NCBI GenBank assembly: GCA_002439805.1
Contig: DJPQ01000052.1
Coordinates: 482-12,528 of the forward strand
Direction of reading: 5' to 3'
Length of the DNA: 12,047 bases
DNA from: Bacteroidales bacterium UBA6408
GTDB taxonomy: Bacteria; Bacteroidota; Bacteroidia; Bacteroidales; UBA932
Shown one piece after another: positions 6,413 to 12,047 of this stretch; positions within the stretch are counted from its first letter, which is position 1; every line of letters begins with the position of its first letter. Both the position numbers and the translations under genes were made by a program. Under the pieces are notes generated by a model. It searched no databases, had not been told where the DNA came from, and saw only the letters and a program-made list of their open reading frames with translations.

Positions 6413-6783
6413 ACCGGAAAGTCTCAGATATGTCCTGGGAATGCGGAAAAGGATGGTGGCAGATGATTGAGAAAATCGCATCGGCCATCGATTCCTACAA
6501 TGTAGCCCATCCGGATACATTCATCGAGGTTAGTCAGATCAAACAGAAGTTCGGTGGCCTCCGTATTTACCACCACAACGCTCCAGAGGATATTAGGCAG
6601 CTCATAGATGAGGCCATCGAGGCCTCCTGGCATACCTGCGAACGCTGCGGCGCCACAGAAGGCATAACCACCAACTTGGAAGGTTACCGGCTCACCCTCT
6701 GCCCGGATTGCCGCAAGGAAATTAAACCGAGGGTAAAACTGACAAGAAGGATTGTAATAAAGAAAAAGAAGAATAATGAATAA
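6409..6783 (+). CDS. Small zinc-ribbon protein (CxxC...CxxC) of an uncharacterised family
   Basis: 124 residues. Its start overlaps the mini-DnaE stop as ATGA, and its end overlaps the GNAT start by 8 bp, so translation of the three is probably coupled. Two Cys pairs, CERC at 77-80 and CPDC at 98-101, separated by about 17 residues, form a likely zinc ribbon. The N-terminal part (GKGWWQMIEKI, then VSQIKQKFGGLRIYHH, then IDEAIEAS before the first Cys pair) fits a recurring bacterial and phage-associated family with the pattern GW..li..l..........vKekFGgLRfY.....i..l.e.a...S..tCe.CG........W..TLC..C. No function is established that I know of. The C-terminus is very basic (residues 106-122, Lys/Arg rich), suggesting nucleic-acid contact. 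Linkage to the DnaE-like protein suggests a partner role. Confidence 0.7.
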   Translation: MNRKVSDMSWECGKGWWQMIEKIASAIDSYNVAHPDTFIEVSQIKQKFGGLRIYHHNAPEDIRQLIDEAIEASWHTCERCGATEGITTNLEGYRLTLCPDCRKEIKPRVKLTRRIVIKKKKNNE

Positions 6784-7303
6784 TACCCAACACAATAACT
6801 CCATTGAAACACTTGTTACTGAGCGTCTTGTCCTCAGAGCGTTGGAAGAGAACGATGTGAAAGCGTTGCTTAATACTATTGGAGACAGGGAAACCGCCTG
6901 GTGGTCAGATGATTTCTGCTGCCATAACCTTGATGAAGCAATTGAGTATATTAATTGGGGTAATGAAGGCGATGACATACTTCTGTATGGCCTACTCAAG
7001 AAGGGTTCTGATGACGTTGTCGGCTATGTCCAAATAAAGCTTCCTGCAGCAATCGGAATGCAAGATGACCGAGAGTTGGGATATGCCATGTCAAAAGATT
7101 ATCGCAGACAGGGTTATATGACTGAGGCTGTAAAAGTTGTCTGTAATCACCTATTTCAAAACGAGACGATTAAGCGTGTCACTCTTGAGATTTTACCCGA
7201 AAACCTGCCATCATTGGGTGTCGCACGCAAGTGTGGATTCTCCCTTGTGGCAGAGCCCGAAGAAAAAAAAGCATCGCAGGTTTCTGGACGGCAAGTCCCT
7301 TAA
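6776..7303 (+). CDS. GNAT N-acetyltransferase (RimJ/RimL type), C-terminus frameshifted
   Basis: 175 residues as it stands. GNAT landmarks: ETLVTERLVLRALEENDV at 11-28, GYVQIKLP beta strand at 83-90, the acetyl-CoA loop RRQGYM at 110-115 following ELGYAMSKDY, and ENLPSLGVARKCGF at 142-155, which is the N.pS..va.k.GF block of RimJ/RimL-like enzymes. These enzymes acetylate protein N-termini, polyamines, antibiotics or toxins; the substrate cannot be told. The last ten residues (ASQVSGRQVP) are out of character. Loss of one A from the A8 tract at 7263-7270 would give a 183-residue protein ending HRRFLDGKSLNLYVLNKQ at 7328, which is the expected GNAT end. The catalytic core is complete, so some activity may remain. 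It is the third gene of the plus-strand operon. Confidence 0.85.
   Translation: MNNTQHNNSIETLVTERLVLRALEENDVKALLNTIGDRETAWWSDDFCCHNLDEAIEYINWGNEGDDILLYGLLKKGSDDVVGYVQIKLPAAIGMQDDRELGYAMSKDYRRQGYMTEAVKVVCNHLFQNETIKRVTLEILPENLPSLGVARKCGFSLVAEPEEKKASQVSGRQVP
7263..7270 (+). repeat. A8 homopolymer at the GNAT frameshift
   Basis: Eight consecutive A at the point where the GNAT frame is lost. Seven A would restore the conserved C-terminus to 7328. Such tracts allow replication slippage or RNA-polymerase slippage, and are also a common place for assembly indels. Confidence 0.7.
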
Positions 7304-7352
7304 CCTCTATGTACTTAATAAACAGTGAACCAATTATCAAAAATGTCATGCG

Positions 7353-7584
7353 ATGAAAAAGATCATTACCCTCGGTCGAAATCGCCAAGTGCGATATGGA
7401 CTTCGAGAAAGTCACCGTCACCGTGGAGGACAGTGAAATGAAGATGAAGGTCAACGCCTGCAAGAAATACGATACCGACCACGGTTGGGTGGTTGTCGTC
7501 TATGTGGAACTGGTCAATGGGGCGATAAGGCTGAATTGGTTTGGCCGGAGTACGGCAAACACGTGCGATACATCCGCTACTTAG
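7353..7584 (+). pseudogene. Small gene remnant with two compensating frameshifts
   Basis: Three protein-like pieces join if two single-base indels are assumed. Frame A from ATG 7353 reads MKKIITLG. Frame B reads EIAKCDMDFEKVTVTVEDSE and later DHGWVVVVYVELVNG. Frame A again reads DKAELVWPEYGKHVRYIRYL up to about 7583. The first shift lies near 7372-7380 (one extra base), the second at the G4 run 7519-7522 (one base short). The joined product would be about 77 residues. The family is not recognised. Its end meets the 3' end of the M28 gene, so the original stop may be lost. A single 62-codon frame (ATG 7396 to TAG 7584) exists but its last 14 codons read like a shifted tail. Confidence 0.4.
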
Positions 7585-8639
7585 TAAAGCTGATACTCAA
7601 TCCAGTGCCAGATGAGCCAGATGCGGCGTTTAAGGACCTCGTAGTTTAGGGTTTCGGCGGTGTCGCGGGGCTTGTAGTTGTTCATCGTGATGCCGGAGGT
7701 GAAGAGAACTGAAGGGATGCCGTGGCGGGCGAAGACGTGCTGGTCGGTGATTTTGAAGAAGACCTTGGTGAAGTTCTCGCTGCCGTAGTAGCTGTGGCAG
7801 AGTTCGAGGTTCGTCTCGAAAATGCGGTTGCACCAGTCGAGAAGCTCGCTTTCACGGCTTCCGAGCGTGCCTCCGTCAACGGCGAGCAGATAGTCCTCGC
7901 GTCCGGACGGGAGAGGGGAGAGCGAGCATCCTATCTGGTCGATGTTTACCGCGAGCCTTATCATCTCCGGCCAGATGGTCTTTCCTGTAGCGGGGTCGCG
8001 GAAGCATCCGTTCTCAAGCGCCTCCCAGAACGCCGCCGAGCCGGCCATGCCCTTTTCCTTCGCGTCGAAGGCGACGAAAATGATGTTCTTGAAGTATGCC
8101 TTGCCGATGATTTTCGACATCCTGAACATCTCCGCGAGGCTTATCGCCGCCACCGCTCCCGAAGCGTTGTCATCGGCTCCGGGGTACATCTTGCCTCCGA
8201 AATTGCCGAGATGGTCAAAGTGCGCTCCGACGATGACATATTCATTCTCATGGATTTTCTTCGACCCGTTCATGAATCCCACGACATTGTGTCCGACGGC
8301 GCCGCTCTCCGTCCTGAATGACTGCACATACCCCTGTCTCTCGCCGCTTCCTCCTATGGGCTCCAGTCCCGCTTCCCTGAAACGCCGCTCGATGAAGAAC
8401 GCCGCCTCGGCCCCGCCCCTTGTTCCTGTCGCCCTTCCGTCGCAGAGACTGTCCGCGAGAAAGGCCACCTGACGCTGCAGCTTTGCCTCCCAGACCACAT
8501 TCCTTGCCGGGTAGCGCTGCGCCGCCGCAGAACTGCACAGGCATAGAAGACCGGCGGAGGCGACGAGGCATGACAGGAATTTCAGCAGTGCAGGGACGGA
8601 TATTCCCGAAATTTTTATATTATTTGTCCAGACAGGCAT
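7581..8639 (-). CDS. Secreted M28-family peptidase-like protein with altered active-site residues
   Basis: 352 residues from the ATG at 8639; a TTG five codons earlier is less likely. A signal peptide is clear: hydrophobic stretch LLKFLSCLVASAGLLCLC followed by SSAAAQ, giving export to the periplasm. M28 metal-ligand blocks are present: AHFDHLG (His140), GADDNASG (Asp156), FVAFDAKEKGMAGS (Glu195) and NIDQIG (Asp234). Two positions deviate. The usual Glu-Glu pair, in which the first Glu is the general base, reads Lys194-Glu195. The final His block, usually D-H-x-x-F before GIP, reads D-Q-H-V-F (299-303). Classical members are di-zinc aminopeptidases or glutaminyl cyclase relatives. This one may be a cyclase-like or non-hydrolytic homologue, or the ligand may be shifted by one residue. 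The frame is intact. A well-formed promoter lies upstream at 8744-8774. It converges with the accessory operon, marking the right edge of that block. Confidence 0.88.
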   Translation of the reverse strand: MPVWTNNIKISGISVPALLKFLSCLVASAGLLCLCSSAAAQRYPARNVVWEAKLQRQVAFLADSLCDGRATGTRGGAEAAFFIERRFREAGLEPIGGSGERQGYVQSFRTESGAVGHNVVGFMNGSKKIHENEYVIVGAHFDHLGNFGGKMYPGADDNASGAVAAISLAEMFRMSKIIGKAYFKNIIFVAFDAKEKGMAGSAAFWEALENGCFRDPATGKTIWPEMIRLAVNIDQIGCSLSPLPSGREDYLLAVDGGTLGSRESELLDWCNRIFETNLELCHSYYGSENFTKVFFKITDQHVFARHGIPSVLFTSGITMNNYKPRDTAETLNYEVLKRRIWLIWHWIEYQLY

Positions 8640-8662
8640 ATATTTCTGAAACAATAAATGAT

Positions 8663-8670
8663 TATCTTTG
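8663..8670 (+). promoter_or_regulatory. Candidate -7 promoter box for the TPR gene
   Basis: TATCTTTG matches TAnnTTTG exactly and lies about 95 bp before the TPR start codon. No TTTG element is found 17-23 bp upstream, so support is partial. Confidence 0.4.
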
Positions 8671-8743
8671 CAAAATTGTGCCGGATTCGCCGTCTTGAAG
8701 CCGGATTATTCGGGCACAAGCGATGATTTGTACAAAATGCCGC

Positions 8744-8774
8744 CAAAAGTAGTGATTTTTTTGCGATGAGCAAA
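8744..8774 (-). promoter_or_regulatory. Bacteroidetes promoter (-33 TTTG, -7 TAnnTTTG) for the M28 gene
   Basis: On the minus strand TTTG (8774-8771) is followed after 19 bp by TACTTTTG (8751-8744), matching both elements and the expected spacing. Transcription would start near 8737, giving a leader of about 100 nt. The -33 element lies inside codons 2-3 of the divergent TPR gene, so the two genes share regulatory DNA. Confidence 0.6.
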
Positions 8775-10784
8775 CCGGTAAAGACATTTTATTTGACATT
8801 GTTCATGACTGCGGCCCTTCTTCTCAGGGCTGCGGTGCTTCCGGCTTTTGCCCAGTATGACAGGGACGGCTTCATGTACCGGGGTCGTGTCGCGCTCTCC
8901 GAAGGCAAGTTCTCGCAGGCAATAGAGAACTTCAACGTCCTCGCCCGCCTCGACACCACGGACTACGAGAACTATTTCTTCCGGGGCATAGCCAAGTACA
9001 ACCTCGGAGATTTCCGGGGTGCGAAGCAGGATTTCAACGCCGCCGTGCGCATCAACCCGGTCTTCACCTCCGGCTATCACTACCGGGGCATAACCGAGAG
9101 CCGCACGGGGGACTATGACGCGGCGCTCCGGGACATAAACAAGGCTCTTGAGCTCCGTCCAGGCTACTCCGGGCTATACTTCAGCCGGGGCGTGACCTAC
9201 TTTCTCTCGCAGCGCTTCGACAGCGCGGTGAAAGACTTCGACCGCTACATACGCAAGGAGCCCAAGGACCCTTCCGCCTACCTCAACCGGGGCGCGTCCT
9301 ACCTCTTCCTCGGCGACACCCTCAAGGCCATGACCGACTACAACAAGGCAATCCGCCTCGACCGCTTCGACCCCGAGGGCTATGTCCGCAGGGGGCGGCT
9401 ATACGCCGCGCAGAACAGGATGGACCTTGCGGTTGAGGACATGGACAAGGCAATCGCGATAGACACGTCGAACACCTTCGCCTATTTCAACCGCGCCCTG
9501 ATGTACTACGAGCAGCAGAAATACCGCGAGGCCATGGCGGATCTCAACCGCGTGCTCAGGGACGAGCCCGGCAATGCGCTGACACTCTACAACAGAGGAC
9601 TGATTATGGCGCAGCTTGGCGACTATGAGGGAGCTCTCGAAGATCTCGACAGAGTGCTGAACATCAATCCCGACAATGTCCTCGCACATTTCAACAGGGC
9701 TTCCGTCCTCATTGAACTCGGAATGTACCGCGATGCCCTTGAAGACTACGACAGGGCTATTGAACTCTATCCGGACTTTGCCAAGGCCTACATGAACCGC
9801 TCGTATGTCAAGAATCTGCTCGGAATGCAGAAGGAATCGAAGGCCGACTGGCAGACTGCGCAGCGCAAGGTCGCGGAATACCGGGCGAAGAACGTCACCG
9901 ACGAGGGCTCGCTCGCCGACACCACGAAGAAATACAGCTCGCTGCTCGCCTTTGACGCCGACTTCGCGAAGAAGGACTTCAACGACGAGATGCTTCAGCA
10001 CCGCGACGTCGACATCAAGCTGCGGCCGATGTTCCGTTTCGTGCCGACGGATTCCCGTGACGAGCGCGACTACATAACCTCCCACGTCTATGAGAATCCG
10101 CTCCTCCAGCGCTTTGAGAACAGCCTTCCGGTCGGAGTGACGATTGACAACACGGGCGCGGTGAAATGTTCCGGAGACTTCACGCGACTCCGCTCCGACG
10201 GCCTTTCAGCCGCGCAGCAGGAATTTCTCAAGGCTCTTGCCGACAGCCGCGACAGGCAGTACAACCTTGCGCAGACCCACTACGACAACGCCCTCGCCGC
10301 CGCTCCGTCAACTGACGTCGAGGCTCTCTACCGGGCGTTCTACTACATGAACCGGGGCGTGCTCCGTGCGGACATGATTGAGTTCATCTCCAGCATCGAA
10401 AGCAATGTCCAGTCGCTCTCTATGGATGATTCCGGCAACACCAGGGCAAGGGTGAAGGATCGTGTGACTCGCAGCTACGACTACTCCGAGGCCATCGCCG
10501 ACCTTGTCGAGGCCGACAGGATTGTTGGGGATATACCATATATATTATATAACCTCGCGAACCTCTATTGTCTATCGTCGGATTTCGTGAAGGCGATAGA
10601 GAACTACACGAAGGCTATTTCCGCATTCCCTTATCTCGGCGACGCCTATTTCAACCGCGGGCTTGTCCAGATTTATCTCAAGGATAAGGAGAAGGGCTGC
10701 ATTGACCTTTCGCGTGCGGGAGAGCTCGGAGTTGAGGATGCCTATGGGGTTATAAAGAAATTCTGTGAGGATGACAAGAATTGA
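8766..10784 (+). CDS. Exported tetratricopeptide-repeat protein
   Basis: 672 residues. Signal peptide at 1-29 (hydrophobic FYLTLFMTAALLL, cleavage expected after AFA), so periplasmic. Ten consecutive 34-residue TPR units cover about 31-370, each with the usual pattern (Y..RG at the front, small residues mid-helix, and D..kAi.ldP at the end). A non-repeat region at about 371-480 contains charged segments and RPMFRFVPTD, followed by at least two further TPRs near the C-terminus (PYILYNLANLYCLSSDF and DAYFNRGLVQIYLKDKEKG). TPR solenoids are protein-protein scaffolds; no enzyme domain is visible, so the role is probably assembly or surface-complex scaffolding. The gene is GC-rich and the frame intact. 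There is no recognisable Shine-Dalgarno sequence before the ATG, which is normal in this phylum. Confidence 0.92.
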   Translation: MSKPVKTFYLTLFMTAALLLRAAVLPAFAQYDRDGFMYRGRVALSEGKFSQAIENFNVLARLDTTDYENYFFRGIAKYNLGDFRGAKQDFNAAVRINPVFTSGYHYRGITESRTGDYDAALRDINKALELRPGYSGLYFSRGVTYFLSQRFDSAVKDFDRYIRKEPKDPSAYLNRGASYLFLGDTLKAMTDYNKAIRLDRFDPEGYVRRGRLYAAQNRMDLAVEDMDKAIAIDTSNTFAYFNRALMYYEQQKYREAMADLNRVLRDEPGNALTLYNRGLIMAQLGDYEGALEDLDRVLNINPDNVLAHFNRASVLIELGMYRDALEDYDRAIELYPDFAKAYMNRSYVKNLLGMQKESKADWQTAQRKVAEYRAKNVTDEGSLADTTKKYSSLLAFDADFAKKDFNDEMLQHRDVDIKLRPMFRFVPTDSRDERDYITSHVYENPLLQRFENSLPVGVTIDNTGAVKCSGDFTRLRSDGLSAAQQEFLKALADSRDRQYNLAQTHYDNALAAAPSTDVEALYRAFYYMNRGVLRADMIEFISSIESNVQSLSMDDSGNTRARVKDRVTRSYDYSEAIADLVEADRIVGDIPYILYNLANLYCLSSDFVKAIENYTKAISAFPYLGDAYFNRGLVQIYLKDKEKGCIDLSRAGELGVEDAYGVIKKFCEDDKN

Positions 10785-10856
10785 TGACGGTACGGAGATG
10801 ATGAAAGCAGGCTGTTTATTGAGGGTGTTTCCGTATGTTGCGGAAGGAGTGTCTGT

Positions 10857-10863
10857 GGAGGGG
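10857..10863 (+). promoter_or_regulatory. Shine-Dalgarno-like GGAGGGG before the YycJ-like gene
   Basis: GGAGGGG ends five bases before the ATG at 10869. A strong purine-rich site is unusual in this window and supports the chosen start. Confidence 0.5.
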
Positions 10864-10868
10864 AATAT

Positions 10869-11783
10869 ATGGTTGAAGTGAAATTTCTGAGCCTTTCGAG
10901 CGGCAGCAGCGGCAACTGCTATTTTCTCGGTCGTTTCGACGGTGAGCGCTGTCTCGGGGGACTACTCATTGACGCCGGAGTGAGCATCAGGCGTCTGCGT
11001 GCCCTGCTCGCGGACAACGGCCTCTCAACCGACGACTTCGGGGCCATCCTCGTCACTCACGACCACATGGACCATGTCCGAAGCCTTGCGTCATACTGCA
11101 AGAAACTCTGCAAGCCCGTCTGGACCTCCGAAGTTCTTGCCGAGGCACTTCTGGGACGCACCATGAAGCTGGCAAATCTCGGCGCGACTGTCCTCGGCCT
11201 GCTTCCCGATGAATGGAACGACATCTGCGGCTTTTCTGTGCGTTATTTCATCGTCCCTCACGACGCGACGCAGACCGTCGGCTATGCGGTGAGGATTCCG
11301 CTGCGCGACGCCCCTTTTGCCGCCGGCGAACCTGCCCCGGATTCTGTTCCGGCCGTGCATCCCAAGGCAGGAACTGACATGGGCTTTTACCGGTTCTTCA
11401 TAATGACCGATGCCGGGCGCGTGACCGACGAGGCCGTGGCCTTTGCCGGGGAGTCCGACACGGTGGTCTTCGAGTCCAACTACGATATGGATATGCTGAT
11501 GTCCGGACCCTACCCCCACGAACTGAAGATGCGCATAATGAACGGTCACGGTCATCTATCCAACGACGAATGCGCCTCCGCCGTCCGCCGCTTCTGGCAC
11601 CCCGGTCTCCGCAACCTCTTCCTCTGTCACCTCAGCGAGAATAACAACACCCCGCGTCTCGCCTTCGAGGCCACGAGCGCTGTCATTGACGCCCTTTCCG
11701 AGGAGAACCTCTCCGCACAATCCCGAAAGACCTCCATCCGCCCCCTTCCCCGCACCTCTCCCTCCGGACTTATAGTTTTGTAG
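10869..11783 (+). CDS. YycJ/WalJ-like MBL-fold hydrolase
   Basis: 304 residues. The N-terminus FLSLSSGSSGNCYFLG is typical of the YycJ family. The metallo-beta-lactamase metal site is seen as THDHMDH (His64, His66, Asp68, His69), a later ligand in VPHDATQTVGY, FIMTDAG for the bridging Asp, ESNYDMDML...GPYPHELKMRI and GHGHLSN, then LCHLSENNNTP near the C-terminus. All family landmarks are intact. Members are cytoplasmic and proposed to act as nucleases (5'-3' exonuclease activity has been linked to DNA repair in Bacillus relatives). An extra segment around 147-165 (AAGEPAPDSVPAVHPKAG) interrupts the usual core and looks like a lineage insertion. It lies 84 bp after the TPR gene on the same strand; co-transcription is possible because no terminator is seen between them. 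It converges with pckA. Confidence 0.9.
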   Translation: MVEVKFLSLSSGSSGNCYFLGRFDGERCLGGLLIDAGVSIRRLRALLADNGLSTDDFGAILVTHDHMDHVRSLASYCKKLCKPVWTSEVLAEALLGRTMKLANLGATVLGLLPDEWNDICGFSVRYFIVPHDATQTVGYAVRIPLRDAPFAAGEPAPDSVPAVHPKAGTDMGFYRFFIMTDAGRVTDEAVAFAGESDTVVFESNYDMDMLMSGPYPHELKMRIMNGHGHLSNDECASAVRRFWHPGLRNLFLCHLSENNNTPRLAFEATSAVIDALSEENLSAQSRKTSIRPLPRTSPSGLIVL

Positions 11784-11848
11784 GCATTCTGCTTCTGTCC
11801 ACTTCCGGGACTGCCGGACAAACGGACTCTATCGCAGTAAATTACAAC

Positions 11849-11883
11849 AAAAAAGGTTGGCTAAGAAGAAATCTTAACCAACC
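11849..11883 (-). terminator. Rho-independent terminator of pckA
   Basis: Stem arms 11855-11866 and 11872-11883 pair over 12 positions with one mismatch around a 5-nt loop. On the minus strand the hairpin is followed by six T (11854-11849). On the plus strand no T-run follows, so it mainly serves pckA; it lies 63 bp after the pckA stop. Confidence 0.8.
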
Positions 11884-11946
11884 CAATATTGAAACCTTAA
11901 AATTTCAAGAAGTATCTCAGGCAATTACCTGAAATAGAGGGGATGC

Positions 11947-12047
11947 CTACAACTTCGGACCAGCAGCGACAAGGGATTTTCCAAGTTCGTTCGTCGTGAA
12001 CTTCTCGAAGTTCTTCTGGAAGCGTGCAGCCAGATCCTTAGCCTTCT
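11947..12047 (-). CDS. pckA: Phosphoenolpyruvate carboxykinase (ATP), C-terminal end
   Basis: Only the last 32 codons and the TAG stop are in the window; the rest lies beyond the right edge. The C-terminus reads FQKNFEKFTTNELGKS and ends LVAAGPKL, the same ending as ATP-dependent PEP carboxykinase from enterobacteria. The enzyme interconverts oxaloacetate plus ATP with phosphoenolpyruvate plus CO2. In gut Bacteroidetes it commonly runs in the CO2-fixing direction toward succinate. A terminator follows at 11883-11849. No active-site residues are visible in this fragment, so the assignment rests on the C-terminal signature. Confidence 0.85.
   Translation of the reverse strand, partial: KAKDLAARFQKNFEKFTTNELGKSLVAAGPKL

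Noticed and set aside
5543..6520. A long open frame on the minus strand opposite the mini-DnaE gene
   Set aside because: It is an antisense shadow of a GC-rich gene: the plus-strand frame shows ordered DnaE-like motifs and couples to the next gene, while the antisense product has no recognisable domain.
927..7580. Attachment sites, insertion sequences, CRISPR array or RNA genes
   Set aside because: I looked for direct repeats at the block edges, terminal inverted repeats, transposase motifs, regular spacer arrays and tRNA-like structures and saw none I could support.
8640..8654. TTG start for the M28 gene
   Set aside because: The ATG at 8639 is five codons downstream and gives a normal signal peptide.
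9399..10085. A 228-codon minus-strand open frame inside the TPR gene
   Set aside because: The opposite strand encodes regular TPR units at every position, so this is a by-product of GC-rich codons.
10785..10868. A short frame of about 27 codons between the TPR and YycJ-like genes
   Set aside because: It overlaps the next start, has no ribosome site and no protein-like features.

Overview
The window looks like a Bacteroidales chromosome segment. Several start regions carry the Bacteroidetes -7 promoter motif TAnnTTTG, ribosome-binding sites are weak or absent at most starts, and the encoded proteins (integrase-type arm domain, secreted M28 peptidase, long TPR protein, YycJ-type MBL protein) have a Bacteroidetes character. 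Genus cannot be fixed from the sequence; the GC-rich coding style of the flanking genes would fit an Alistipes-like lineage, but that is only a guess.

Layout. The left edge (1-926, minus) is the N-terminal half of an MsbA-type ABC exporter. The right block (7581-12047) is housekeeping-like and GC-rich: a secreted M28-family peptidase (minus), a 672-residue TPR protein (plus), a YycJ-like MBL-fold hydrolase (plus) and the last 32 codons of pckA (minus) with its terminator. Between them, about 930-7580 is an accessory block with mixed, mostly lower GC.

The accessory block has three parts. (1) A Fic-domain gene (1299-2222, plus). Its C-terminal winged-helix-like domain lies out of frame directly after an 11-bp near-tandem repeat; one more repeat unit would restore a 391-residue protein. 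(2) A compact minus-strand operon (5360 to 2449): a fusion of an integrase-type arm DNA-binding domain with DUF1653, a PD-(D/E)XK-like nuclease, and a beta-CASP MBL (RNase J-like) hydrolase. (3) A plus-strand operon with overlapping genes (5528-7303): a very short DnaE-like protein that seems to lack the catalytic aspartates, a CxxC...CxxC zinc-ribbon protein, and a GNAT acetyltransferase whose C-terminus is frameshifted at an A8 tract. A small frameshifted gene remnant follows.

The two accessory operons diverge from 5361-5527, and the Fic gene and nuclease operon converge with a 15-bp overlap. No complete integrase or transposase is present. Disrupted frames cluster in the accessory block while the flanking genes are intact, so this looks like a partly decaying, partly switchable accessory locus. 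The candidates for something undescribed are the repeat-switched Fic gene, the arm-DUF1653/nuclease/beta-CASP module, and the catalytically dead mini-DnaE paired with a zinc ribbon.
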